The position numbers and the translations under genes are program-made. From NCBI RefSeq assembly GCF_000317895.1, contig NC_019567.1:62001-126000 (forward strand): DNA of 64,000 nt, in the 5' to 3' direction. Below are positions 45,609 through 54,752 of this stretch, one piece after another. The stretch's first letter is position 1, and each line of letters begins with the position of its first letter. The DNA is from Bdellovibrio bacteriovorus str. Tiberius (lineage in GTDB: Bacteria; Bdellovibrionota; Bdellovibrionia; Bdellovibrionales; Bdellovibrionaceae). The notes beneath the pieces were generated by a model. It saw only the letters and a list, made by a program, of their open reading frames with translations, had not been told where the DNA came from and ran no database searches.

Positions 45609-45797
45609 TCAGTTACCGGTGAAGCCTGTGATATCACTAGCCAATGAACCCACTTTTTCTTCCATTGCGCTTTTGATTTTATCTTTGAAGATAACCACCA
45701 AAGCGACTACAACCACCAGCAACAGGATGTATTCTGTCGCACCTTGGCCGCGTTCATTCTTCAATAGCTTCTTGGAAAAGTTCTTAAACTTCTTCAT
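45609..45797 (-). CDS. flp: Flp major pilin precursor
   Basis: The 62-residue protein is a type IVb pilin. Its basic leader ends KNERG, cleaved before QGATEYILLLVVVVALVVIF (Glu 5 and the following Tyr are conserved in Flp pilins). The mature pilin is about 45 residues. AGGAGGA lies before the ATG. It is the first gene of the tad operon. Flp pilins of Bdellovibrio are reported as needed for predation in some species. Confidence 0.93.
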   Translation of the reverse strand: MKKFKNFSKKLLKNERGQGATEYILLLVVVVALVVIFKDKIKSAMEEKVGSLASDITGFTGN

Positions 45798-45891
45798 GGA
45801 TGTTCCTCCTTAGAGACAATATCGGATAATTTTGGGATTCTCTTTAGAGGACGGATTACAGAAACTGAACTACGCGCACGTCTCATTCTGA

Positions 45892-45923
45892 GAAAATGAA
45901 AAGGGAGGTCCCTGGACCTCCCT
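45892..45923 (-). terminator. Terminator after the 45951 gene
   Basis: GGGAGGTCC (45903-45911) pairs with GGACCTCCC (45914-45922) around a 2-base loop. The minus strand then reads TTTTCATTTT. It isolates the flp operon from the gene upstream. Confidence 0.8.
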
Positions 45924-45950
45924 GGCGTAAAAAACTTAGACGATTTCGCT

Positions 45951-46259
45951 CTATTTACACTCAGCTTTGTCGGCGAAAGTCTTGCCAAGATCCTTGCCAT
46001 CAAATTTGACAGTCACGGATTTCTCAGTCAGCGTGCCTTTACGGATGATTTTAGAGCTTTTCTCGCCCCATTTCAGGCAGGCTTCCTCGCTGTCCAGTTT
46101 TTTGGATTCATCAGTCGGGTTTTTGCCGTTGTAAGGTTTTAGCGCATCAGTTTCCTTGCCGGCACAGGCCTTACGGCTGGTTGTGATCGTGCAATCACCT
46201 GCGTGAGCGGCAACAGATCCAAAAACAATCAAAGCGGCGATCAATGTGGATTTCTTCAT
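45951..46259 (-). CDS. Small secreted cysteine-containing protein
   Basis: The protein has 102 residues with a signal peptide (about 1-20, ending AHAG). The mature domain has four cysteines (GDCTI, KACAG, EACLKW, AECK), likely making two disulfides, and is rich in Lys and Asp. It is 10 bp from the chemoreceptor gene and terminated by its own hairpin. Not recognised. Confidence 0.68.
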   Translation of the reverse strand: MKKSTLIAALIVFGSVAAHAGDCTITTSRKACAGKETDALKPYNGKNPTDESKKLDSEEACLKWGEKSSKIIRKGTLTEKSVTVKFDGKDLGKTFADKAECK

Positions 46260-46269
46260 GGATAACTCC

Positions 46270-47757
46270 TTAAATGGCGGACTCGATTTCCTCGGGTCCG
46301 TGTTTGGTTTCGTTTTCTTTGTTTATATCTTCTTTATGTCCGACCAGAATGTGAAGTTCGCACATCATTTTGTGTAATTCTTCAGACTGGGTTTGCATGT
46401 CTTCAGTGGATCCGGTGACAGCACCCATCGAAGACGCCACACCCTGCAGGCTTTGGTCAATTTCGGTCAAAGCCTTGTTCATTTGCTCAATTCCCTGGGA
46501 TTGTTCATGGGACCCTTGCGCGACGGTCTGAATAAGCTCTGACACTTTACGGGTATTCTGAACGATGACTTTCAGCGCGGACTCGCTTTCGGCCGCCAGA
46601 TTCACGCCCTGTTTGGATTTCTCAGTGGCTTCATGAATCAGACCGCTGATCTCTTTGGCGGCGCCGGCACTTTTTTGCGCCAGTGCGCGAACCGCGTCGG
46701 CCACGACGGCAAATCCTTTTCCCTGTTCACCGGCGCGGGCGGCTTCAACTGCCGCATTCAGCGCCAGCAAATTCGTCTGAAAGGCAATATCGTCGATCAT
46801 GGTCAGGATCTCTTCGATTTTTTTCGAGTTGTTTGAGATTTCACTGATGACCTGAACCAGCAGTTCCAGCTTCTTCTGCCCCTCATCAACACTGCGCTGA
46901 CCCTCGATGGAAATGTCAGCCGCCTGCGTAGAGTTCAAAGAGTTCTGTCGCACCGTCGCGGTCAGTTCTTCCATCGAAGCCACGATTTCTTCCAAAGAGG
47001 CCGCTGTGGAAGTGGAGCTTGAGGAAATCTGATCACTGGAGGTAACCAGTTCCGTGGCGCGGTTACGAATGGTTGAGGAGCTTTCATCCAAACCTCCCGC
47101 CACCAGATTCAGGGACTTTTGCACTTTGCGGATATTCCAGATGCTGACCAACAGCCCCAGCAAAAGACTGATGCCGATTGTGGCTGCGAGAATGTAGATG
47201 GTCAGCTTGAAGTTTTTGGCGACGTTCTCAGCGTTCGTGACGCCCGCCATATAGCTGTCGTCGGTAAGTTTTTTCAGTGAATCATAGGCTTTGGTGTACT
47301 GGGCGTTAGAGGTGCCCTGCAGGATCTCTTCTGCGAGTTTTTCGTTTTCCTGATCGACAGCGGCTTTGAATTTTTCGCTTTCTTCCTGATAAGCTTCCCA
47401 GCCGGCCAGGAATTCTTCATAGGTTTTGCGAAGATCATCGGTCGTCAGTAAAGGATCCAGAACCTTCGAATAGATCGTGATATTGCCAAGCAGGCTGTCC
47501 ATTTCATCCAGGATCTGAGTGCGTTCATCGGTGCTTTGGGTGGCCAGCAGATTGAATTCCAGCTTGCGATAATTGGCCAGATTGATGTTCAGATCCGCGG
47601 CTTTGCTGACCGCTGGAAGCCATACTTCGCCGATTTCCCCGGTGACCTTATTCTGAAAGCGCAGGCGATCCAAAGAAAGCAGATTGGTGATCAGCGCGAT
47701 CGCCATCAGCAGCCCGGTCACCATCAGAAAGCGGCCTTTGAGTGAAAGTTGGTTCAT
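46270..47757 (-). CDS. Methyl-accepting chemotaxis protein
   Basis: The protein has 495 residues from the ATG at 47757 (with GGAGG nine bases upstream). It has a membrane helix (about 10-28), a four-helix-bundle type ligand-binding domain (to about 180) and a second helix (about 186-206). The cytoplasmic signalling hairpin has the highly conserved tip [33 protein letters not shown], which binds CheA and CheW. The ligand is unknown. Confidence 0.92.
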   Translation of the reverse strand: MNQLSLKGRFLMVTGLLMAIALITNLLSLDRLRFQNKVTGEIGEVWLPAVSKAADLNINLANYRKLEFNLLATQSTDERTQILDEMDSLLGNITIYSKVLDPLLTTDDLRKTYEEFLAGWEAYQEESEKFKAAVDQENEKLAEEILQGTSNAQYTKAYDSLKKLTDDSYMAGVTNAENVAKNFKLTIYILAATIGISLLLGLLVSIWNIRKVQKSLNLVAGGLDESSSTIRNRATELVTSSDQISSSSTSTAASLEEIVASMEELTATVRQNSLNSTQAADISIEGQRSVDEGQKKLELLVQVISEISNNSKKIEEILTMIDDIAFQTNLLALNAAVEAARAGEQGKGFAVVADAVRALAQKSAGAAKEISGLIHEATEKSKQGVNLAAESESALKVIVQNTRKVSELIQTVAQGSHEQSQGIEQMNKALTEIDQSLQGVASSMGAVTGSTEDMQTQSEELHKMMCELHILVGHKEDINKENETKHGPEEIESAI

Positions 47758-47914
47758 AAAAGGGGTCCTCCGGCCAGATTCTTCGGAGTCCTTAAATGCC
47801 AAACCGAGTCCGGCCCGACCATTTTGAGTGGGTCAGAGCCAGAATACGAGGCGGTATTAAATCTTATATAAGTGATTTTTGTTTAGAAAATTGGACCTAG
47901 GTTGGGGTCCTGTG

Positions 47915-47943
47915 TTGACGAAGGTCTTAAGACTCTCTAGATT
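47915..47943 (+). promoter_or_regulatory. Promoter of the 24-residue ORF
   Basis: TTGACG (47915-47920), a 17-bp spacer and TAGATT (47938-47943). A start would fall near 47950, just at the AGGAGA ribosome site. Confidence 0.65.
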
Positions 47944-47965
47944 GGGGCTTAGGAGACTTCTCAGC

Positions 47966-48040
47966 ATGCCTAAGCACCTTGTTTTTCTCTACGCTTTTTG
48001 TGTGGTAATTCTATTCGTGGTAAACGTCGTCGTTTCTTAA
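47966..48040 (+). CDS. Possible 24-residue hydrophobic membrane peptide
   Basis: The ORF reads MPKHLVFLYAFCVVILFVVNVVVS, with the last two thirds continuously hydrophobic, enough for one membrane helix. It has AGGAGA (47951-47956) at nine bases, its own sigma-70-like promoter, and a hairpin (AACGTCGT/ACGACGTT, 48023-48047) that overlaps its end. The arrangement resembles small regulatory membrane proteins or type I toxin peptides, but no antisense RNA was found. It is only 14 bp from the convergent hpt gene. No standard annotation would be likely to include it. Confidence 0.5.
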   Translation: MPKHLVFLYAFCVVILFVVNVVVS

Positions 48041-48054
48041 CGACGTTCCCGTGA

Positions 48055-48573
48055 TTAGTTTTTAAGCGCGTAAATATCCGGATAATTTCTGCCGAGCTCT
48101 TCGGAATCCATCCCGTATCCAACAACATAACGGTCTTCAATAGTCTTCCCGATGTAGTCAGCTTTGATTGGCAGTTCACGGCGTGCAGGTTTATCCAGCA
48201 GGGTCACGATCTTCAATGAGGCCGGAGCAGATGCAAACAGACGGCTTCTTAGGAAGCTCAAGGTTCTGCCGGTGTCGATGATTTCTTCAACCACGATCAC
48301 GTGTTTGCCCGCGATGTTTACAGAGATGTCTTTAACGATCTTGATCGCGCCACCGCGTTCAACCGCCTGCACGTGAACGAAGTCCACTTGCTGAGGCAGG
48401 TCCACTTTACGCATCAAATCCGCAGTGAAGTGGATGGATCCGCGCAGAGGGCAGATGAACACAATTTCCTTTCCTTCATAGTCAGCCTCGATTTGGTCAG
48501 CCAGAGTCTCGACAAGGTCTTTGATCTCGTCGTTTGTCAGGAAGGGAACCATTTGATCTTTAAGTTGTGCCAT
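48055..48573 (-). CDS. hpt: Hypoxanthine phosphoribosyltransferase
   Basis: The enzyme salvages hypoxanthine or guanine to IMP or GMP using PRPP. At 172 residues it is of the usual size. The PRPP-binding motif is VIVVEEIIDTGRTL (about 92-105), and the PPi-loop region is FICPLRGSIHF (CPLRG). The end of the protein, YVVGYGMDSEELGRNYPDIYAL, is typical of HPRT. It is the last gene of the operon 50865 to 48055 and, with guaD, fits a purine-salvaging lifestyle. Confidence 0.93.
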   Translation of the reverse strand: MAQLKDQMVPFLTNDEIKDLVETLADQIEADYEGKEIVFICPLRGSIHFTADLMRKVDLPQQVDFVHVQAVERGGAIKIVKDISVNIAGKHVIVVEEIIDTGRTLSFLRSRLFASAPASLKIVTLLDKPARRELPIKADYIGKTIEDRYVVGYGMDSEELGRNYPDIYALKN

Positions 48574-48585
48574 GTTGTGTGCCTC

Positions 48586-49308
48586 TTACAAGTCGATGGA
48601 AGTGATGCCAGCAGCCTGCGCCATTTTCAGATAGCGCAAAGCCTCGGGATGTTGCGGATCCCGAATAAGGATATTCTCCCATTGTTCAGTGGCTTCAGCA
48701 ATATTGTTTGAGTTGTAGTAAATCGCCCCAAGCTTTAGGCGAGCTGGAATAAGGTGTGGGTATTCGCGAATCAGGGACTTCAGATCCTTGATCGCACGGT
48801 CACCCTGGCCCAGTTGCACATGAACTTCAGCAATGCGCATGGTGATTTCGGCTTTTCTGCTGGAAAGCTTCTGCGCTTTCAGCAGTTGTTCCAAAGCTTC
48901 GTTGTAGCGTTTGTACTGATAATACAGGTCCGCCAGCTCTTCGTGTTTGGAGGCGATTTTTTCGTCCACAAACGGGTCCTGCTTACCGGATTTTTTCTCC
49001 AGCTGGGATTGAGCATCCAGGAACACCTGTTTGCCTTCATCGTATTTGCCCAGATCATTCAAGATAATCGACAAACCCACGCTGGCGTCAGTGTAAGTGG
49101 GATCAATTTCCAAAGCGCGGCGGAAGGTTTTGATCGCCTTGCTGAACTGGCCTTTGTCGTAAAAGATCGTCGCCAGCATCTGATAAACTTCCGGGTTGCG
49201 GGTGTTCTGCAGAAGCATTTGGTTCAGAATCGGCTCGGCCATCTTGTAGTTCCCGTTGATAAAGTATCCACGGGCTTCAGAGAGCATATCGTCATGAAGA
49301 GCGTTCAT
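48586..49308 (-). CDS. TPR protein
   Basis: This 240-residue protein is almost entirely made of tetratricopeptide repeats (EVYQMLATIFYDKGQFSKAIKTFRRALEIDP is typical; about six repeats). There is no signal peptide, so it is probably cytoplasmic. It overlaps the bamD-like stop by one base and precedes hpt by 12 bp. Likely a scaffold; partners not known. Confidence 0.85.
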   Translation of the reverse strand: MNALHDDMLSEARGYFINGNYKMAEPILNQMLLQNTRNPEVYQMLATIFYDKGQFSKAIKTFRRALEIDPTYTDASVGLSIILNDLGKYDEGKQVFLDAQSQLEKKSGKQDPFVDEKIASKHEELADLYYQYKRYNEALEQLLKAQKLSSRKAEITMRIAEVHVQLGQGDRAIKDLKSLIREYPHLIPARLKLGAIYYNSNNIAEATEQWENILIRDPQHPEALRYLKMAQAAGITSIDL

Positions 49309-50045
49309 TACTCAAGCTCCTTTTCGGCGTCTTTCAGTTCACGGCTGCCAGGGAAGTCACGGGCCAGAACGGCTTCGTATTTTTTTGCCTTGGCGGTATC
49401 GCCGATTTTCTGTGCCGAGATCGTGGCACGGGAAAGGGCTTTGGCATCAAAGCCAAGTCCGCGATAGTTGTTGTACAAGCCCTCGTAGCGGCCCAGAGCA
49501 CTGTCGAAGATTTTGCGTTTGAAATAGAAATCCGCGATGTATTCTTCTTTTTCCGCCAGCATGCGAATCGCCGCCGTGCGCTTTTCTTTGGCTTCGTTTA
49601 CGAACTCAGAGTTCGGATATTTCTTAATCAAATCAGAAAGATTCAAGATCGTGTCATTGGCCAGAGTTAGATCGCGGTCAATGGTGGAAGGAAGCTGGTT
49701 GTAATAGCTCATGCCGATGCGGAACTGAACGTAATCAGAATTCGGCACCGTCGGGTGAAGCTCTTTGAACATCTGGTAAGACACTTGCGCTTCTGCGAAG
49801 GATTCCTGTTTGTAGTAAACATCCGCAATCGCAAGTTCGGCCTTGGTGGCAAAGTTGCTGTACGGGAATTTGTTTTTTACTTCAGTGTAGCGACGGATGG
49901 CTTCTTCATAACGCTCAGATTTGTCGTACTCTTCCGCAATGGCGAAAGCCCCTTCCGGCGTATTGGAGTTCTTTTCAGTGGAGGCGCAGGAAACAAGAGT
50001 TCCCAAGGCCGCGAGAATGACTATGACTCGGAGCGTTTTCAACAT
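49308..50045 (-). CDS. bamD: BamD-like outer-membrane assembly lipoprotein
   Basis: The protein has 245 residues with a lipobox LVSCAS near residue 19. The rest is TPR-like in the manner of BamD/YfiO: ERYEEAIRRYTEVKNKFPYSNFATKAELAIADVYYKQESFAEAQVSYQMFKELHP. It should sit on the inner face of the outer membrane and help BamA insert beta-barrels, of which this window encodes at least two. Length agrees with the family. Confidence 0.85.
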   Translation of the reverse strand: MLKTLRVIVILAALGTLVSCASTEKNSNTPEGAFAIAEEYDKSERYEEAIRRYTEVKNKFPYSNFATKAELAIADVYYKQESFAEAQVSYQMFKELHPTVPNSDYVQFRIGMSYYNQLPSTIDRDLTLANDTILNLSDLIKKYPNSEFVNEAKEKRTAAIRMLAEKEEYIADFYFKRKIFDSALGRYEGLYNNYRGLGFDAKALSRATISAQKIGDTAKAKKYEAVLARDFPGSRELKDAEKELE

Positions 50046-50079
50046 AGATGTAAATCATATTTGGACCAAGGTCCCGCTG

Positions 50080-50865
50080 TCAACGCGTCAAAAGCAGGGA
50101 GGATTTTTTAATCCAGCCGGTAAGAGAACCGGGGTAAGTCACCTGCACCCAGTCACCTTGGGTGGTGTGGGCCACAACCTCCATTCCGCCGAATAAATCG
50201 AGGATGGAGACCTGGTTTTCGCCTGGGGCGGTTTGCAATGCGACTTTCTCTTCGATGATGGTTCCGCGAGTCACCGAATGGTCATAGATTTTCAACCCCA
50301 GAAGCCCTGTAAATATAACAAAGCCCACGGTCAAAATGACGGCCACGGTCGGGAATCTTGGCAGTGCGGTTTCTTCATTCAGGGCGCGGCGTCTAGCGCC
50401 GGCATAACCCAAAAGCAACCATCCCGCGACAAAGAAAAGCAGAGTGGAAAGAATGAGATACGCCGTCAGTGGAACCGGCTGCAGCAGATTCTTTCGAAGG
50501 GTTTCATAGGTTTCAATCTGGTGCGGAACTTCCTTTACCTGCATCTGTGACAACACAAACTTTAGTCCAGCCACCGCAGTGGAAAGTTCCGGTTCTGAAT
50601 CCAAAGCTTTGCGCAGAAGGCCAACTGCCAGGGGCTTGTTCCCAAGCTGAAATTCACTCAATGCAAGGTTGGTAAGAACCGTCGCGTTGTGCGGATCGTT
50701 CTGCAGGGCTTTAGAGAAGCTTTCTTTCGCTTTTGCATAGTCCTTCGCGACATAAAACTGAGCTCCCTGCTTAAAAAGATCTGCAGAGGTCTCTGTTTGC
50801 GCCGCGCCTAGAGAGGGCAAAATCAGAAAAAGAAAGAACACAGAGAGCAATTTTAAGTTCGACAT
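50080..50865 (-). CDS. BatE-like membrane protein: TPR, two membrane helices, SH3-type end
   Basis: The protein has 261 residues. A signal-like N-terminus (ending GAA) is followed by TPR units (about 25-90), a membrane helix (about 132-150) and another (about 175-193). The C-terminal 65 residues form an SH3-like module (ALQTAPGENQVSILDLFGGMEVV...WVQVTYPGSLTGWIKKSSL). The order matches BatE of the Bat aerotolerance cluster, but the other Bat genes are not here. The start was chosen at 50865, with GAGA upstream. Confidence 0.72.
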   Translation of the reverse strand: MSNLKLLSVFFLFLILPSLGAAQTETSADLFKQGAQFYVAKDYAKAKESFSKALQNDPHNATVLTNLALSEFQLGNKPLAVGLLRKALDSEPELSTAVAGLKFVLSQMQVKEVPHQIETYETLRKNLLQPVPLTAYLILSTLLFFVAGWLLLGYAGARRRALNEETALPRFPTVAVILTVGFVIFTGLLGLKIYDHSVTRGTIIEEKVALQTAPGENQVSILDLFGGMEVVAHTTQGDWVQVTYPGSLTGWIKKSSLLLTR

Positions 50866-50913
50866 AGCTCTCAAAGTTTACAGATAAAAGTCTCTTGATG
50901 TCTAGGGCGTGGC

Positions 50914-50942
50914 TTGTCTTAGTCCTGACCCAGGAGTAAACT
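50914..50942 (+). promoter_or_regulatory. Promoter of the ast-like operon
   Basis: TTGTCT (50914-50919), a 17-bp spacer and TAAACT (50937-50942), about 60 bp before the aminotransferase ATG. It faces away from the batE-like gene. Confidence 0.55.
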
Positions 50943-51000
50943 AGACGGGCATTTCAAAAAACAATGGGTCCTGCTTAGATTAGGCCCCGCGAAAGGTATT

Positions 51001-52377
51001 ATGAGTTCTCTTGTAGGTCATCAGATACAGCAATCCGATAAAATCAAATCCATGGTTCAGGATCTTGTTGGCGAAGTTGGAAAGCTGAACGCACAGATCA
51101 CTGGCATTCGCCCCGCAATGGATGAGTTTAAAGATTCTGGAAAACAAAAGATTGATCTTGCCGGTCAGTTCCGTGGTCGTCCTTTGCACTATCCGTACAT
51201 GGGCACGGGTGCAGGTCGCGGTCCTTACGTTGAGCTTGAAGACGGCAGCGTGAAACTGGATTTGATCAACGGTATCGGTATTCACCTGATGGGCCATTCT
51301 CACCCACGTGTGATTGCGGCCGCTGTGCGCGGATCTTTGGCGGACATTCTGACTCAAGGCAATTTGCAGCCGAACAACGAATACCGCCTGTTCACTGAAA
51401 AAATCGTTAAGCTGGCCAGTAAAAAAAGCCGCATGAAATATGCATGGATCGCCACTTGCGGCACCATGGCCAATGAAAATGCGCTGAAACTTTCCCGTCA
51501 GAAAAATTCCCCGGCTCGTTTCGTGATGGGCTTTAAAGACGCTTTCGCGGGTCGTTCCACAATGATGGCGGAAGTCACTGACAACCCGGCTTACAAGCAG
51601 GGTTTGCCAGAATATCACGAAGTTCTGCGTGTGCCGTTCTTTGATAAACGCGATCCGAAATCCGGTGAAAAAGCTTTGAACGTGATGAAAGAGCACGTGG
51701 CAAAACATGAAGGCAACATTTCTGTCTTTGGTTTTGAACCAATGCTGGGTGAGGGCGGTTATCAGGCAGCTCCTCGCGAATTCTTCATTCCACTTCTGGA
51801 TTTCTGTAAATCCAAAAACATCGCTATCTGGGCGGACGAGGTTCAGACCTTCACGCGCACGGGCGAATACTTTGCTTTTGAAACTTTGGATATCGGTCAG
51901 TACGTCGACATCTGCACGATTGCAAAAACAGCGCAGGTGGGTGCGACTCTTTACACTGAAGAATACAATCCAAAACCAGGTCTGATCGCGGGCACGTTCT
52001 CTGGCTCCACACCTTCCTTGACGGCGGGTATGGAAATGCTGGACATGCTGGGTGAAGGATTCCTGGGTCCTCAGGGTCGTATCAATCAGATTCACAGACG
52101 TTTCATCGACGGCATCAACCGTTTGAATGAAACCACATGCAAAGGCATCGCTCAGGATGCGGGTGGTATGGGTCTGATGATCGCGTTCACTCCGCACGAC
52201 GGCAAAAAAGAAAGCGTGAATGCATTCCTGAATAAACTGTTCCAAAACGGCGTGATCGCTTTCCCTTGCGGTAAAGATCCGGTGCGCGCGCGTTTCCTGG
52301 TGCCGGCGATCATTGAAGACGCGGACATCGACATCGCCCTGAAAGCGATTGAAAAAACTTTGCTTGAAGGAGTCTAG
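51001..52377 (+). CDS. Class III aminotransferase (AstC/acetylornithine type)
   Basis: The 458-residue, PLP-dependent enzyme has ADEVQTFTRTGEYFAFE (about 279-295; the Asp binds PLP) and the Lys that forms the Schiff base in CTIAKTAQVGATL (about 306-318). The N-terminal 45 residues are an extension not seen in short acetylornithine aminotransferases. Context with arginine succinyltransferase and ALDH genes points to succinylornithine aminotransferase, but substrate is inferred. It stops where the M20 gene starts (TAG then TTG). Confidence 0.82.
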   Translation: MSSLVGHQIQQSDKIKSMVQDLVGEVGKLNAQITGIRPAMDEFKDSGKQKIDLAGQFRGRPLHYPYMGTGAGRGPYVELEDGSVKLDLINGIGIHLMGHSHPRVIAAAVRGSLADILTQGNLQPNNEYRLFTEKIVKLASKKSRMKYAWIATCGTMANENALKLSRQKNSPARFVMGFKDAFAGRSTMMAEVTDNPAYKQGLPEYHEVLRVPFFDKRDPKSGEKALNVMKEHVAKHEGNISVFGFEPMLGEGGYQAAPREFFIPLLDFCKSKNIAIWADEVQTFTRTGEYFAFETLDIGQYVDICTIAKTAQVGATLYTEEYNPKPGLIAGTFSGSTPSLTAGMEMLDMLGEGFLGPQGRINQIHRRFIDGINRLNETTCKGIAQDAGGMGLMIAFTPHDGKKESVNAFLNKLFQNGVIAFPCGKDPVRARFLVPAIIEDADIDIALKAIEKTLLEGV

Positions 52378-53724
52378 TTGGACTTCATCGAGGCCTGCCG
52401 ACAACTGATCGCTATCGACAGCTCACCCACCCACGGCAATAAAGAATTGTCCAAGTGGGTGGCGGCCTTTTGCCGTCAGCGTGGATTGCACGTTGAAGAA
52501 CAAGAGGAAGTTGTCGGGGACCTTGAGCAGGCAAATGTGATTGCCCGCCCCGTGGCAGAGCGCCCGGAAGCTGAGTTCCTGCTGCAAACGCATCTGGATA
52601 CAGTGGACCCCGGGCCTTTTTCGCTTTGGACGGACACGGGCAGCAATCCGTTTGATGCGCATATCATCGATGGAAAAATCTACGGCCTGGGGGCTGCGGA
52701 TGTGAAGCTGGATTTCCTTTGCAAACTGGAAGCTCTGGCGTCTTTCGGTGCCGACCGTGCGTGGCGTTTGCCGCCGGTGCTGGTTGGAACCTTTGGTGAA
52801 GAATCCGGCATGCAGGGGGCCCTGAAACTGATTCGCAAAAACAAGATTTCTGCGAAGATGGCCTTGATCGGGGAGCCCAGCGACTTGCGCGTGATTAATG
52901 CGGCCAAGGGTTTTGCCAGTGTTGAAATTCACGTGCCGTTCTCGGATGAAGAGATGCGCTATCGTGAAGAACACAACATGCGTGAAAGCACCTCGACACA
53001 GTCGAAAATTTTCCGCGGCAAGGCGGCCCACTCTTCCACTCCTCATTTGGGGGAAAGTGCGATTGCCAAGATGTTTGAATATCTCATGATGCTGCCGGAT
53101 TCGGTGAACGTCATGGAGATGGATGGCGGCATTAACTTTAACACCGTTCCCAGTCATGCATTTTTGGAAATCGATATGGTGACCCAGATTGCCGAACCTA
53201 TTTCCCGCAAGATTGCCAATATCTATCGCGCGGTGAAGGCTTTGGAGCTGGAGTTTTTGGATCACAAGGATGATGATTTTTATCCGACGACGCCGACACT
53301 GAATATTGGACTTATCCGCACGAATGAAGGTGACATTCAGATTTCTGGTTCCTGCCGTATCCCTCCGGTGATCACGCATGAAATCTATGAAGGCTGGATG
53401 GATCGTCTGCGCCAGGTGTGCGAAGCCAACGGCGCCACCTTCCGCGTGAATGATTATAAAAAACCCTTCCGAACCGAAGTGACTTCGATTCTGGCTAAGG
53501 GATGTCTGGATGAACTGCGGGCGATGGGTCTTGATGACAAGCCGATCACCCAGGCTTCGACGAACGAAGCCAGCATCTTCAGCCGCGTGGGCATTGAATG
53601 TGTGTGTTTCGGTCCCGGCAAAAGGGAAGGAAACGTACACACCCCTCAAGAGCATGTCTTGATTGAGGATCTACACAAAGCAATAGAGTTTTATAAAAGG
53701 ATCATCGAAAGGTTTTGTTTATGA
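52378..53724 (+). CDS. M20-family deacylase/peptidase
   Basis: The enzyme (448 residues) is related to ArgE/DapE. Zinc ligands are visible: His and Asp in LQTHLDTV and GLGAADVK, GluGlu in FGEESGM, Glu/Asp near IGEPSD, and a His near NVHTPQEHV. It begins with TTG directly after the previous stop, with AAGGA upstream. In the usual ast pathway AstE (another fold) removes succinate; this M20 enzyme may take that step. It may instead act on an N-acyl-arginine or -ornithine. It overlaps astA by 4 bp. Confidence 0.78.
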   Translation: MDFIEACRQLIAIDSSPTHGNKELSKWVAAFCRQRGLHVEEQEEVVGDLEQANVIARPVAERPEAEFLLQTHLDTVDPGPFSLWTDTGSNPFDAHIIDGKIYGLGAADVKLDFLCKLEALASFGADRAWRLPPVLVGTFGEESGMQGALKLIRKNKISAKMALIGEPSDLRVINAAKGFASVEIHVPFSDEEMRYREEHNMRESTSTQSKIFRGKAAHSSTPHLGESAIAKMFEYLMMLPDSVNVMEMDGGINFNTVPSHAFLEIDMVTQIAEPISRKIANIYRAVKALELEFLDHKDDDFYPTTPTLNIGLIRTNEGDIQISGSCRIPPVITHEIYEGWMDRLRQVCEANGATFRVNDYKKPFRTEVTSILAKGCLDELRAMGLDDKPITQASTNEASIFSRVGIECVCFGPGKREGNVHTPQEHVLIEDLHKAIEFYKRIIERFCL

Positions 53725-54749
53725 GTTTCATAATACGTCCGGTACATCACGATGATTTGAATCAACTGGTGGACCTCGCCAAGCAGTTCAATTTATTGAA
53801 CCTGCCAGGCGATAAAAAAGTGATCGGTGAAAAGATCGATCGCAGTGAACAGTCGTTTGCAGGCAAACTTTCCAAAACCCAGTCCGAATATCTTTTCGTT
53901 CTGGAAGACGTCGAAGAAAAATACGTCGTGGGAAGTTCCCTGGTTCTGGCCAAACACGGTAACGACGAAGTTCCCCACAGTTATTTCAAAATTTTCAAAC
54001 GTGACCACTTTTCCCAGGACTTGGGAGTGGGCTTTATTCATCAAGTTTTGCGCTTTCAGCTGGATTTTGACGGTCCAACAGAAATCGGAGGACTTCTTGT
54101 TGATAAGTCTTACAGACGTCGTCCGGAAAAGCTGGGAAAGCAGATCAGTCTTTCCCGTTTCCTGTATATGGGTCTTTATCCGGAACGTTTTGAAGATCGC
54201 GTGTTGTGTGAACTGACGCCGCCATTGACAGATGAGGGCCGCAGTGAATTCTGGGAGGCCCTGGGCCGCCGGTTCACGGGCCTTCCGTATCAGGAAGCGG
54301 ATTTGTTGTCCCAGTCTCACAAGGAATTTATCGAAAGCCTGTTCCCGCAAGATGACATTTACCTGTGTCTGCTGGATGCAAAAGCGCGTCTGGTACTGGG
54401 GCGTGTGGGTGAAGCCACGAAGCCTGCTCAGCATCTTCTGGAAAGCATCGGCTTTAGCTATCTTGATGAGGTCGATCCTTTTGACGGCGGTCCTCACTAT
54501 GGTGCAAACGTGTCCCAGATTCTGCCAATCACTCAAGGTCGTCGTTTGCGTGTGACCGAATTCAAAGATGCTGCTTACAAAGAGCAGGGTCTGGTGGCCA
54601 CTACCGGCGAGGACTTTAAAGCTTCGTTGGCTTCTGCGGATATCCGTGGCAACGACGTGGCGTTGGCGCCGAAAGTGCGTCAGCTTTTGGGTATTGAAAC
54701 CGGCGAAGAAATTTATATGTCTCCATTTAATTACAACAGAGGAAAATAG
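53721..54749 (+). CDS. astA: Arginine N-succinyltransferase AstA
   Basis: The enzyme joins succinyl-CoA to the alpha-amino group of arginine (or ornithine). The 342-residue protein follows the AstA family throughout: start IIRPVHHDDLNQLVDLAKQF, YLFVLEDVEEKYVVG, EIGGLLVDKSYRR, FWEALGRRF and FDGGPHYGANVSQI. The ATG at 53721 overlaps the previous stop (ATGA) and has GAAAGG eight bases upstream. No succinylarginine dihydrolase (AstB) gene is in the cluster. Confidence 0.9.
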   Translation: MSFIIRPVHHDDLNQLVDLAKQFNLLNLPGDKKVIGEKIDRSEQSFAGKLSKTQSEYLFVLEDVEEKYVVGSSLVLAKHGNDEVPHSYFKIFKRDHFSQDLGVGFIHQVLRFQLDFDGPTEIGGLLVDKSYRRRPEKLGKQISLSRFLYMGLYPERFEDRVLCELTPPLTDEGRSEFWEALGRRFTGLPYQEADLLSQSHKEFIESLFPQDDIYLCLLDAKARLVLGRVGEATKPAQHLLESIGFSYLDEVDPFDGGPHYGANVSQILPITQGRRLRVTEFKDAAYKEQGLVATTGEDFKASLASADIRGNDVALAPKVRQLLGIETGEEIYMSPFNYNRGK

Positions 54750-54752
54750 AAA

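Noticed and set aside
47758-47900. Sigma-28 promoter for the chemoreceptor gene (TAAA-type -35 on the minus strand)
   Set aside because: The TAAA at the right place is not followed by a convincing GCCGATAA at 15 bp; match too weak.
50980-52404. Long open frame (474 codons) on the minus strand opposite the aminotransferase gene
   Set aside because: The plus-strand protein has all PLP-enzyme motifs; the opposite frame shows no recognisable domain.
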